A stretch of 64,000 nucleotides of DNA from Thamnaconus septentrionalis (taxonomy: Eukaryota; Chordata; Actinopteri; Tetraodontiformes; Monacanthidae). The stretch lies in assembly GCA_009823395.1 (NCBI GenBank), contig CM020519.1, forward strand, positions 14,698,501 through 14,762,500, in the 5' to 3' direction. Every line of letters begins with the position of its first letter. Within the stretch, counting starts at the first letter, position 1. The translations under genes were made by a program, and so were the position numbers. The notes beneath the pieces were generated by a model. The model worked only from the letters and a program-made list of their open reading frames with translations, made no database searches and was not told where the DNA came from. This document shows positions 1-11,402 of this stretch, piece by piece.

Positions 1-1439
1 AGAGACTTTAGCGTCCCGCGAACAATCGGGCGCATTGTGCAAACGCCTGTTAAACTCATGCACACGTGAATTCGTGCAAAGAGGGAATGAGCGCCAGTTT
101 ATGGCTCCCAGGCCGGTCCGCTGCTACTGTTTGGAGCTGTTGTTTTTTTGTCATGCATGTCAGGTTCATTTGATGGTAAAAACAGGAGGCTCGAGCAAAG
201 GAATGGGTTTGACCGCGGATTGAATAACGGGACGAATGGCGAAAGTTTTTTCATTCCCCGCCGTCTCGCTGGAGTGGTTGCTGTGTGTTCAGTACCTTTC
301 TCGCTCCCATAGAAACAGGATGGTGGGCGAGCGAAGGGGGGTGGGGAGGGGCCCTGTACAAACATCATAGATGAACAGCTCTCGGATGAGCAAAACAAGT
401 TGCATAAGGATTTTATTTTTGCCAAAAAATACAATAAAATGTGGCCGGCACGTTCAATTATAATCAATTACAAAAAGCACCACCTCAGCTTGTAGAGCCA
501 GAAGTGTTCAGTCACTCCTGTGATTGTTTAATGCTCATGACGGGAAACTGTGAAACAAAAGCTTGTAAAGTTTCAGCAGTAAAGCGATGCTTTTCTTTTC
601 CATGGAGGTTTATGGGGCCAAGTCCAGGGCGAATGTTACGACAAGTGATGGGAATTGTGGTTGCTTTGAGTCGAATGGCTTTTGGCTCTGCCATGGCTTT
701 GCCACGAAGAGCCAACACTTTACCTCCACTTTACCACTTATGCAATTCATGACTCAGTCGAATTAAACTTGAATTTGTCAATACGTCCTTTTTATCAAAG
801 TATTTCAATTTAAAAATGACATTTTGAAATTAGATTGACTTTTTTTTTTACATGGCATTTATCGACCTTGTGACTCCACCCTGACCACCTAACAAACGCA
901 TATCAACCCTTCTGCAAAACAAGATTGAAACGCTTAGAAAAACATTTCAATGTAATAAAATGTTGACATTTCAAGTTTAATTCAAACACCCACCCGCAGT
1001 GAAACCACACAGTACGTGCGTGACATCCAGTCGCAGCAAAGATTATTGGCCTTCGTCCTACCCTCAGTGGTAGCCGGCTGTCATTGTTCAGAGTCAGCAC
1101 TTTGAACACATTAGTCACAGCAGATATTGGAGGATCATGTGTTTGCCATTCGAGCGATTTTGGACAAGGTTGCGTGCAGTTCTGCTGAATATCAGGATGG
1201 TCGCGCAGTCGTCAAAGAAGCATGTTGATGAGTGTGACATTTACACTGCCCTGATTAAAACCGCTATGCGCATTGTAGCTGTGCACTTTATGAGCATCAT
1301 TCACTTTTTTTCTTTTCTTTTTTTTTGGATCAATGACAATTTTCAATACCTTGGTTTCGATACCAGTTTAAGAACGATGCTTTTTTGATATCAGGTGCAT
1401 CAAAAAAAAGCCAATTTGAACAACAAATGTAAAAAAAAA
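1..1439. other. Intergenic stretch upstream of clu, no gene recognised
   Basis: No exon with both recognisable homology and splice signals was found here. A 68-codon minus-strand reading frame at 512-718 has protein-like composition (K/R/P rich, ending ...MSIKQSQE), but a stop lies nine codons upstream of its annotated start, and I do not recognise it. It could be an old repeat or a processed fragment. Around 1320-1430 the sequence shares short blocks with the dispersed repeat seen in the reps1 introns near 17.1, 22.5 and 23.1 kb (for example the block reading ccaatttgaacaacaa). Confidence 0.5.
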
Positions 1440-1760
1440 AAGTTGAAAGACTGGGAAACTGCTAGATACAATTGTGTGTCATCTGCATAACTATGATAGT
1501 CAACATTAAACTTCTGCATGATTTGACCCAATGGTAGCATATATAGGCTGAACAAAAGAAGTCCAAGAACTGACCCTTGAGGAACCCCCGTGTGTCATGG
1601 CCAATCAATCTGATTCAAAACAACCAATGGACACAAAATAACTCCTTTCCTCCATATAGGACCTGAACCATTCTAGGACTGTTCCATTGAGTCCCACCCA
1701 AGTTTCCAATCTGTTCAAGAGACGTTTTGAGGAGGTTTGAGATGGTTCCATAGTTTGCTA
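1440..1760 (-). mobile_element. Worn non-LTR retrotransposon (LINE) reverse-transcriptase fragment
   Basis: Read on the minus strand, this stretch gives a reverse-transcriptase palm fragment with PQGSVLG followed about 25 residues later by [10 protein letters not shown], the catalytic YADD box. Both are typical of fish L2/CR1/Rex-like LINEs. Flanking frames are broken and no endonuclease or 3' end is visible, so this is an inactive relic. Family assignment below LINE level is not possible from the sequence alone. Confidence 0.7.
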
Positions 1761-1961
1761 ACACAGAAGCATCCAACGTTCTCTTTTTCAAAAGTGTATA
1801 ATATCAAATATTACACATTACACATTATGAAAGTCACTAATTGCAGTTCTTTAAATTGGACCCTGAAACGTCTATCTAGAAAAAAACTTTAGAGCTTGTA
1901 AACCTTATGTCAGAACCCTTTGTCATGGTTCCAATTGCTCGCTATGAGAGTAAAGTATTAT

Positions 1962-2008
1962 CAAGTGTGTGTGTGTGTGTGTGTCTGTTTGTGTGTGTGT
2001 GTGTGTGG
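1962..2008. repeat. (TG)n microsatellite
   Basis: Two blocks of TG dinucleotides are separated by a short ctgtttg interruption. It lies about 0.5 kb upstream of the clu start codon. Confidence 0.95.
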
Positions 2009-2483
2009 GGGCGCAGGAAGTGAAGACACAGAGGTCGCCTCTCTCTGATGAAGCCGTCATTGTTGACCGCAGGGGCAGCTGACCAAGCACACGTTTCAGA
2101 CAACAGAGAAGGGGCCTGCTGTTCTGCTGTAGACAATGACACTGCAAAGCAAAGACGCAGGATGCGCTGGCCAGAATTAGACCGACTCTGAGGCCCTCAG
2201 CTAATGGAGGCGGAACGACCGCGCGGCGGACGTCACCTTGAAATATTACTTGTAATTGATGAGTGTTGCTATTCAGCACTAATCCATACTGCTCAGCAAG
2301 CCTGTTTTATTTGTTTTGTTTTTTTTTACTGTGTAGCCCTCTGGCTTTTCAGCTCAATGTCGCCCTCTAAAGGAAGGAGAAGGACATTACAACAACACTG
2401 TGTACCATGTGTGATTTTTTTGTTGTTGTAAGGTTTTGTGTTCTTTTTATTCCTCAGCATATTGCCCCCGAGAGCCTGACAGA

Positions 2484-2613
2484 ATGCTAATGATGATGAT
2501 GATGATGAAGAAGAAAAAGGGCTCTCTGGCCGTGGTGGCCCTCCTCGTGGCTTCAGTCAGCGGCATCATCCAGCCCTCCGAGAGAGAGCTCGGCCGTACG
2601 TTTTGCTGAATCA

Positions 2614-2653
<40 letters not shown>

Positions 2654-5422
2654 GTGGGTGTCCCTTAATAGTGATGTTTTCTACGGCATTTTTTTTTTTT
2701 TCTCGGATTTGCAGAGATCTCCCAGCAGGGGGAGAAGTACGTTGACGAGCAGGTGGAGAATGCCGTCAACGGAGTGAAAGCCATGAAGGACGTGATGAAG
2801 AAGTCCTCGGCGGACCGTGAGAAGCTTCTGCACGCCCTCGAGAAGACCAAGGAGCAAAAAGAGGTTCCCCGCGTGGCTCTTTGTCTCAAGACATTATTTT
2901 TGTGTGTGATCAAAAGAAGGAAAAAAAAATCAGACGGTAGCTGCAAACCAAAGCCAAACAAGAAAAGCAGTAACTGTATATAGTACTTTCACTAACAAAA
3001 ATATATGTGTAAAAACACTAAAATTTAAAACGTTTCAATTTCAAGGAAGAACCGAGCCAATGTCTCCCGTCGCCCTGCAGGAGGCGATGCGTTCTGCCCA
3101 GGAGAAGGAGACCCGGCTGACGCAGGAGGAAGAGGTCTGCAACGAAACCATGAGGGCTCTGTGGGAGGAGTGCAAGCCCTGTCTGAAGAACACCTGCGTC
3201 AAGTACTACTCCCGGACGTGCAGCAGCGGATCAGGACTGGTGGGGCGTCAGGTCGGACACTTTATTAATTAATTTTGGTACTGCTGTCAAAGCCACGTCC
3301 TTGAAGGGCTTTTACTGTTCTATTTCTGATGTTGCTATTTCATATTATAACAATTAAACCTTTGAAATGTTTTGTTTATTTTGTTGTATTAGCCCGCAGA
3401 CCTCTGACCATCACAGGAAGCAACAGTAGAGGCAGCCTAGCAGTCTTCTCCTGCTGCTTGACTGTCACATCTAGGGACGCACTGATACCAGGATTGAATA
3501 CTCTACTCGTACTGTAAAAAAAGTGGTATTGGTGCATCCCTAGCCACGCCCACACCTTTCTTTAGTTCCCCCTTTGTCCTCAGTCTTTTTCTGCACCATT
3601 GCCACTCCACTTTTCTTCGTCTGACTCTTGTCCAGAGTCTTTCTTGTTCCAGGTCCTTTCTCATTGGCGTTCCGTTGGTTCACTTTCTGCCGGCACTCCT
3701 TCGCCAATGAACAGTCTTTCTCCACCACCGTTCCCACCTTGATCCGCAGGTCTACTGTGTTGACAGTGCCCCCTCAGGCACCATGCCACTCTGGGGGTTG
3801 CAGTTGTTGAGTTGTATTCCTTACGAGCTCGATTTCCCACCTCGAGCAAGAGGGCACGATAGCCAGAAGCAAAAATCCTGCAGACATTGGGTTTGGGGTC
3901 CGGACCATATCGCTCAGCTTCTGCTAAGGCTCTGTCATGTAGTCAAGAGGGATGTCCATTCTTACAGCGAGTTTGGAAAAGTGCGCTGCAGCCCCAGATG
4001 CCTGGCTGAGGGTGACCCCTGGTGGCGAAGGTAGAGTAGTGTTATCCCGGAGGAGGTGTTGGTGGGGAAGATTGGTGTGGAATTGAGCCACTTGGGCCTT
4101 GATGTAAGAGACCCTTGGGCTGCTCTGTTGGCCCAAGCTAGATGAATGAGCTGGGGCTGGAGCTGAGTAAACAGTGGCCTGTCGAGAAGCAGGATATGTG
4201 AAGTGTTTAAGACCTGTATATATTGTACAATAAACTGTGCTTTGTCGCTGTTTTATATAAGACACCAACCAGACAATAACAAAACAAACAATGCATTGAA
4301 AATAGAAGTAAACGGATTATTTGCATTTGTTTTTGAGAATATGCAACAGCAAAACAATGGAACAATAAAACAATGATGCGCCTCAGTATTTACATTATAA
4401 ACTACAGATGATTCTGCAATTTACCTCCTTCTTCTTCAGCCATTGTCGGTGTGTTGTGCTAGCTAACAGATCTCAAGGGTTACATTCCAGCTCTCACAAG
4501 TGCTTATCCAATCACAGTTCAGCGTAAGGCCAGCATTTGGCTACTTAGATAGCCTTAGCATCGCAGACTCGAGATCTGATTGGCCAACGGAACTGACGGT
4601 GGTCGGTTCACTTACAGCAGGCAAGAGGCTGCAATGTGGATTGAAGGCCTCAGGGAGATTTCATAGAACCTGCCAACACAAGCTAGCTGAAATATGTTTG
4701 GATAAAAACTCTACCATCGTCTACAACAATGGCATAACTTATATAACATAACTTTATTTTCATATTTACGGGGGGAAAGTAACTTTTCTGTGTATGTTTA
4801 GGGCAGCAGAGGAGGCCTTGCTGGCCCTGACGGTCCATCACTGATATGTTAATGAACAACATAAGGGGAGGGAAGAATTAGCTTTAGCCCCATATATTAA
4901 ATGACAATCGCAAATCACACGCAAAAGTAACACGAGTGCCCGCGGCTCGGTTCTCCTTGTCTGTGCAGCTGGAGGACGTCCTGAACAGGACATCGCCCTT
5001 CTCCATCTGGATCAACGGGGAGAAGATGGACTTCCTGCAGCAGGAGGGCCAGCGGCAGGACAAAGCCCTCGTCAACCTGGAGGAGAAATACACGGAGATG
5101 GCCGACGGCGTGGACAGCATCGTCTCGGACAGCATGAGGGTGAGAGCCGTCGTCGTCACCTGTGGACACTGAAAGAGACAAAGATGAGCTACGCGCGCGC
5201 GCGCGGGATCGTTTTACTGAAATACTCGGACCAGCTCAACTTCCTGGATATGAAATACTGGATGGCAGAAAGTGTCTTTCCACTCAGCCAGAAAAAAATT
5301 AAACTGCAGGGCTGGAGGCATGGAAGCAATATATGAAGCCATTTATGACATGACATTAAGAAGGTGATAAAACGTTTTTTATAATCTTAAGCACAGAGCG
5401 AGTGTGTAACTCTATATGTATA

Positions 5423-5458
<36 letters not shown>

Positions 5459-5465
5459 CATATGC

Positions 5466-5546
<81 letters not shown>

Positions 5547-5568
5547 TGTATGTGTATATATATATATA

Positions 5569-5635
<67 letters not shown>

Positions 5636-5936
5636 GTATATACACATACTATATATATATGTGTATATACACATACTGTATATATTTTGAGGTTATTTTA
5701 ATCCTTTTTCATTTCTTGCAACTTCTTATCTCTCAGATTTGTTTTGGTTTTATAACGTATACATTTATACTTTTACAGTTATTCCTTTTTTCTTTTTTTC
5801 TTTGTTTTTCCCATTAAGATTCTTTATAAACCCTGACAAGAGCTCAGGAGCAGCAGGTTGCCTCAACAGCAAAAATTAAAGTATTTCTCTAAACCTGTTG
5901 TGCACATGCTCTGCAAATAAATGAATGAAGAAATGT

Positions 5937-5971
<35 letters not shown>

Positions 5972-8900
5972 CAGCACCTTCCCCTCATCTTTTTATCCTC
6001 TCTCAGGTGGCTGATCAAGGACACTTCGGCTCCACAGGCTTCTTCCTCCCTGGTTTCCTGAGTCCCCGCCATGTCAGGAGCATCCATCCCATATTCCACA
6101 ACCCTTTCCAAGGCTTCCAAAATTTGTTCGCGCCCATGTCGGGCATGAGCAACAGCTTCTTCAGCTCCATGGACTCCATGATGGGCATGGACATGGACCT
6201 GGACATGGACGTGGTCCCCAATGAAGGTGCTTCTGTCCCTGAAGATTGTCCAGGCCTACAGAGTTGGATTTGTTGAGGTTTTCTTGAAACTGTACTTCTC
6301 CTTTTTTTTTTGCCACAGACGGCAGCGTGAACGAGGACGTGGTCATCACCAAGCCTTTCGGCAACGGCAAGATGACGTGCAGAGAGATCCGCCGCAACTC
6401 GGCGGGCTGCCTCAAGTTCCGCAACGAGTGTCAGAAATGCAAAGACATCCAGCACGTCGGTGAGCCGCCTTTAGTTTCTCTCATAGCGACTGACGACTCT
6501 TAAATTTGAACGCAAATGACGGAATTAGGAGGAAGAATAACATAATGATTTACTAGCCGAAATCTTTTAGACTGGGATAGGGATGAGTCATTGCAGTCTT
6601 TCCAAGCCTATAGTGAGTTATACACAGGTCTAATAAACCAATTTATAAAGGGAAAACATCATATATAAATTCAGACACCAGCCTCTCTATTTTTGCCGGC
6701 GTCGGCGGGTGGCGGACGTCGTCGGCAGGCGGTCGCCACATAGGCTCAGTCCCGAAAACGCTGCTTGCAGCTTTAATTCAATATTGTATTGTTCCATTAA
6801 ATGTATAAAAAGTAGTTTTTACTGTTTAGTGAAATACATTTCAGAACCCGTACTTTCTTAATAATACTTGAGTAAAGAGTTGAATCCGTACTAGTAGGTT
6901 TTTTTTTTTTTTTTTTTTATACACAACTTCGGTACAGAATTTGTGGAGCCCTCCTATACCCTCATTTGTCAGCCCACTTTTAATCTAGCAATTGTGTCTG
7001 GCATTTATTTGATTGTAGATGACCCTGTCTGTTGTTTATGTTCTATGCATGTCCTTTAAGTTATTTGTTGTTTTGTATATGCAGAAAAACAATAAAAACA
7101 AAGTTTCAAAAAAAAAAAAAAAAAATCTTGGGTACAGAATGTGAACACTTTTGCCACCACTGCCTTTTTTCAATGGTGATGCAAAATGGAAACATGGTCT
7201 CAAGTGTGTATGACTAATAGGCTTTGGGTAAAACACACATCATTATATACACCCAATCAGATTATCCAACACTGGTTGGATGATCTGATTGGTTTATTGG
7301 GATGCTGCTGCTGCGCTCGTTCTGCTTCCTACATGATGAGTTTTTAATGAAGCAACACAGTCAGCACTCGTGCTAATGCTGGAAACAGGAAAGAGGAACG
7401 GATCCAGACCGACCCAGGCATCGTCAAATGATGCTCTCCATTCACTTGTGCTGACGTTTGCCATCAATCAACCAAGACCTAACCCTCTACCCATAGCTCC
7501 AAGCTCCAGCGTTAATATAAGATGATGATGATGATAGTGATTACCCCCCCACTCCCCCACCCTGCAGACTGCTCTGGGACGAACCCCTTGGAGGGCCCTC
7601 TGAAGCGGGAGATGGATCAGGCCCTGGCCATGGCGGAGCGCTTCACCCAGCAGTACAACAGCCTCCTGAGGAGGTTGGAGGAGCGCATGGCCAACACCTC
7701 CCTCATCCTGGACATGCTCAACCGGGAGTTCGGCTGGGTGTCTTCTCTGGCCAACAGGACCAACACCATGGACAACTTCTTCCAGATCCAGACGGTACGT
7801 GACGGTTGTTACGAGGCTCCTTTTAACAGCTAAGCTATAACAAACATAGAATTGAAAAGGGCGACTTTCTTGGTTCTATTCTCTAGGTTTCATCGTACAT
7901 GGCCCTCGGGGTTCAAAATGGGTATTTCCATCAATACAATTTGAAAGAGGTCCATTGCATATGCATGTTTAGGAACCTGGAATTGGCATCGGCAATAAAC
8001 ACCGACTGTTCTCCAAACGGTAATTGAGGTTCTAGAATGACAGAAAAAACAATAAAATGAATTAGAACTAATAGGTGCAAGTCCAGCAATAGTGTGAATA
8101 TGGAAATAGTGCACTTAAATGACATTAGTGCAAATTTTATTTCATTTTGAATTCAAAGTTTCTTATTTTAAGTTTTATTTCATATTTTAATTTAGTTTTT
8201 TATGTTGAAATGACGATCCGTAGAAATTTGTCCGTCTGTAGTTTTTGTTGTTTCTGACATTTTACTGCAATTCATCAGTGTTCTCAGCAGTGTTGTTGGG
8301 ATTACTCCATAAAAGTAATCTAATTATTTCTCTAACTACGTTGTTCCAAAACTAGCCAATTATTAATTACTAATTACTTTAGTTAAAAAAAAGATAAAGT
8401 AACAGTTGAGAACGTCTTGTTTCCCTGCACAGAACGTGCAACGAACCACAATACACCGCAAAAAATTTCAGAAAAGTAATGGAATCGTTACTTGAAAAAG
8501 TAATGATGATATAATTACCAGTTTTGCCAGAGTAATCATGTTATATTACTTTGTTACTAAGAAAGTAGTGTAATTACAGTAGTGGATTACTTTGTAATCC
8601 ATTAATCAAAAACACTGGTTCTCAGCCACGTAGAAGGTTGGCGTCAAATGAAACAACAATACTTCTTTCACAGGAAAACTAGATTCTCGTTCCGATTCAT
8701 AATCTCATCCCTCATCCAGAGCCTCAATGGGCATGGTAATTTGTCTTTGAGGGGGGGTAAAGGGGATTTGCTAAGGAACCCTCCCTGTGTTGCAGGTGAT
8801 CGGGAAGGAACCTGAGGGGGACGCCGAGGCCGGCGACACCAGCGTGTCCGTCAAGCTCTTCGACTTCCCTCCCATGAACATCACCGTGCCCGGGGACATT

Positions 8901-9831
8901 CGCTGGAGCGACCCCAAGTTCTCCGAGGTGGTCGCTCAGAACGCTCTGGATCGCTACAAGGAGAGCAGCGTGTAGGTGTCCGGCACTCTGTCGTTTACTG
9001 GGGAAACTAACGCAATGTAAAACATACCAAAAAAAAAAACAACAACTGTTGTGTAGCTGCTTTCTAGTACCGAAGTTGACTAGGGCCATAAGAATAGAAA
9101 ATATTTACGACAGGAAGGAAACTTTTTATTTTCCATTTCAGGATTAAAGATCCAGTGTTTAAAATTTGGCTTGATTTATGATTTTTATGATCAGTAAAAT
9201 AAATACGTTAATAATAGTGTATTCTCCCAGTACAATAAAAGTCATTTGGTTTTCCTACCAATAGAACGGTTCTTAGTTACATATAAGATTGTACATAGAT
9301 CAAGGGTCTTGCACCCAGTTAGCCGCCATCTTGCGCCACCATATTTCTAAGGAAGCCTGGTGTGGACAATCCAGTCACAAACGCTGTCAGCTAACTGATG
9401 TGGGCTAACGTTACCCACAGTAAACGGGAGACTGCACTGGCGAAAAGGGGAAGTAGCAAAGAGCCTTATTGATCACAAAATTCCAATTTAAATTTCAATA
9501 TTTCTTGTTTATTCTCGAAATTGTATTTCAACATTAAATTTTAATTTTATTCTTGAAATAAAAGGAAAAAATATAATTTTGATTTTAATTTTTAGTCAAA
9601 TCACATCATTTCAACTTTATTCATGAAATTTCAACTGTATTTTCAAAATTTCAACTGTATTTTCAAAATTTCAACTTTAATCTCAAAATGGTAATAATAA
9701 TAATAATAATAATAAATCTCCATCCTGTAATTATTTTTTCCTTTTCTTGTGGCTCTAATCCTCTGTAGGGATGTCAAAGAATCACTAACAATGACATGAT
9801 CTATTTTTGGTTCCGCAGGGTGTTTAAATAG
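2484..9831 (+). CDS. clu: Clusterin (apolipoprotein J), secreted chaperone
   Basis: Secreted disulfide-linked chaperone. Coding exons: 2484-2595, 2715-2863, 3081-3251, 4969-5139, 6007-6226, 6319-6459, 7568-7794, 8796 onward; all have GT-AG borders and matching phases. It begins with a Met-run, four Lys and a hydrophobic signal segment ([15 protein letters not shown]). Exon 3 carries the first five-cysteine cluster ([20 protein letters not shown]...), exon 6 and the start of exon 7 the second ([11 protein letters not shown]...). The beta/alpha chain cleavage site is kept as RHVR-S in exon 5. NxS/T sites are present. The end is uncertain: reading through gives TAG at 8973-8975 (456 aa), while a GTAGGT donor at 8972 spliced to 9819 gives VVFK and TAG at 9829-9831 (459 aa). 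Human clusterin has 449 aa. Odd feature: a Met/Asp-rich run after the cleavage site ([10 protein letters not shown]). Identification is firm. Confidence 0.95.
2614..2652. repeat. (CA)n microsatellite in clu intron 1
   Basis: Uninterrupted CA dinucleotides start about 20 bp after the first coding-exon donor. Confidence 0.95.
3471..3543. mobile_element. 73-bp palindromic MITE remnant
   Basis: The two ends are inverted copies: CTAGGGACGCACTGATACC on the left and GGTATTGGTGCATCCCTAG on the right. They are the same termini as the longer element at 33019-33817, so this is a very short internally deleted member of that family, lying in clu intron 3. Confidence 0.7.
3544..4960. other. clu intron 3 remainder, possible old LTR-like repeat
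   Basis: No exon is supported. The 3.95-4.27 kb part ends in a promoter/polyA-like run (a tatatattg box and aataaa near 4229), which recalls a retrotransposon LTR, but I could not find a second LTR, a primer-binding site or coding remnants. Treated as unassigned. Confidence 0.3.
5420..5690. repeat. (CATA)n then long (TA)n microsatellite, clu intron 4
   Basis: A block of cata tetranucleotides passes into more than 200 bp of alternating TA with scattered C/G. The long reading frames across it on both strands encode only Tyr/Ile and are artefacts of the repeat. Such a tract is prone to slippage and cruciform extrusion. Confidence 0.95.
5939..5971. repeat. (GATA)n microsatellite
   Basis: About eight GATA units lie 35 bp upstream of clu coding exon 5. 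Confidence 0.9.
7253..7292. repeat. Near-perfect inverted repeat (18-bp arms, 4-nt loop)
   Basis: The left arm at 7253-7270 and the right arm at 7275-7292 are reverse complements except for one position, which would be a G:U pair in RNA. The loop is actg. It sits in clu intron 6. It could be a MITE core or a transcribed hairpin; nothing further is visible. Confidence 0.7.
8286..8620. mobile_element. Non-autonomous DNA-transposon-like repeat in clu intron 7
   Basis: It begins cagtgttgttgggattact and ends near aaacactgg, with multiple internal aagtaat/ttactt inverted words. This resembles a common fish interspersed repeat. The terminal inverted repeats are degenerate and no target-site duplication is clear. 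Confidence 0.5.
9605..9692. repeat. Short tandem repeat, about 20-bp unit
   Basis: About three to four head-to-tail units of a sequence like ttcaactgtattttcaaaat, in AT-rich DNA of the last clu intron. There are no spacers, so this is not CRISPR-like. An (aat)n run follows at 9690-9714. Confidence 0.7.
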
Positions 9832-11380
9832 AGGCCCGGGTGAAGGTCAAGCCCCGAACTCCAGAACTAACAGAACCTTCTGGATTCTCCTGGAACAGCC
9901 TCTGGAAATCGACCCACCGACTCCGCCGTAAAGAAAACAATTAGATGAAGTCCTGCTTTGCAAATGAGTTTAAGCTCAGATATGTCTTGTTACATTAGTT
10001 CAGATACTCGCTAGAAATAGATCGCAGGTAACCGCTCAAGTTTCTAGGGCGACGATAGTTTGGCTTTTCGAGAGACACCGGAATGTCTCCTAATCTGTTC
10101 TTCTGCATCAAGGCTTCCTAATCGCGTTCATTTTTCTTCTGTGACAGTTGAGTTGGTTATAAAAAAAACAAAACAAAAAACGGTTGTACGTGTTGCGTCG
10201 ATTTGAGTAGCACAGCACTGATTTTGCCTCCATCGGTGGCTTCAGCGACCTGAAACGTCCCTCCGCAGATCTCTGCCCGTCCGTCAGAGTTTGGTGAGTT
10301 CGGTACGTTCTGGATTTCTTTGAGCTCCTCTGTACGTCGTCGTCAGCAGTGAAGCAACATATAGAGAGCTAATTAAAATAATAATAAAAAAAAAAAACAT
10401 GTTCACATCCAGGCCATGTGTCCCTCATTTCATTTCAATTCTTTTCTTGTTGAAAAACATTTTGGGGGAAAATGGAAGTTTAAGGCAAACCTAAACCTGA
10501 CCTTCCCAAACCTAAATATTTTGACAAAAAACAGCAGTAGGAAAATACTTTGGACCATGAAGTTTGACATAATCTCAAATAATATCATGAAATCTCTATG
10601 GAAATCTATTTTTGGTTCAAACAAAGACCAAAAGAAACAAAAAAAAGAAACTTAAGTTATTGCATGTATACCCTCTGGATATTATGTTGCTGAAAAATCC
10701 CGTTTTGAGCTGGACGGAAACTCTGGCACTCCGAGACTGATTCCTAATGTAATAAATTACAATTAAAAACATGCATGGGTTGTCCACCACTTTATAGACA
10801 TTCATTCTAAGATTTAAGCTTCACAAGCAATTTACTGACATTTTCACGCAGCAGCCATGTTGACAAGGAAGTGCCAGTAAATGTGGATGAAAATTAAATG
10901 CATTCAAGGGAATTTTTCCATTTAATGTGCCAGGGTTTTTCCACCAGTCGGACCTGGACAATTTAAAAAGAAAAATCTATAATAGGTGTCATTTTGGCTC
11001 CAACTGACCAACTAGACCTCCTCCAACTTAATTGCAAAATAATACTTTACACCTAATGGTGTAGTTAGCAATTATACAATTCTTGAAGAGTCCTCAGCCC
11101 CTGCTGCCACACCTTTTTATTATTATTATTATCATTATTATTAATAATAATAATAATAATAATAAATGTATTAATTTTGATAATCTGAAGATGGCATGTT
11201 TTTGTATCATATTTAAAAACATTTCAATCTCAACAAACTTCATGAAAAAAAAAATCAAGGAAGCATATTTTGGAAAGTTGCGACTAGCTAGCCAGTAGCT
11301 TCTCCTGCCAGATCCAAGATAAATAAGCACATAAAAAATGCACCCCAAAAAGAAGAAAGGACAGGAAGGGCTCAGCTTTT
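9832..11380. other. clu 3' UTR and clu-reps1 intergenic DNA
   Basis: The clu 3' UTR probably runs to about 10.4 kb. The rest is AT-rich and holds a small (tta/aat)n inverted tract at 11118-11165. No other gene is supported. Confidence 0.5.
10372..10388 (+). terminator. Probable clu polyadenylation signals
   Basis: ATTAAA (10372-10377) and AATAAA (10383-10388) precede an A-run, about 550 bp after the putative last exon begins. A-richness makes the exact signal uncertain. Confidence 0.45.
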
Positions 11381-11396
11381 AAAATATTGTGCCGTT

Positions 11397-11402
11397 TTTA
11401 TT
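11397..11402 (-). terminator. Probable reps1 polyadenylation signal
   Basis: The minus strand reads AATAAA here, about 2.7 kb beyond the reps1 stop codon and before the clu end. Other AATAAA words exist closer (near 13.32 kb), so alternative 3' ends are possible. Confidence 0.35.

Noticed and set aside
5387..5817. Long overlapping frames on both strands encoding Tyr/Ile repeats
   Set aside because: They are only the TA/CATA microsatellite translated; no splice or coding signature.
9605..9692. CRISPR-like direct repeats
   Set aside because: Head-to-tail tandem repeat without unique spacers, in a vertebrate intron.
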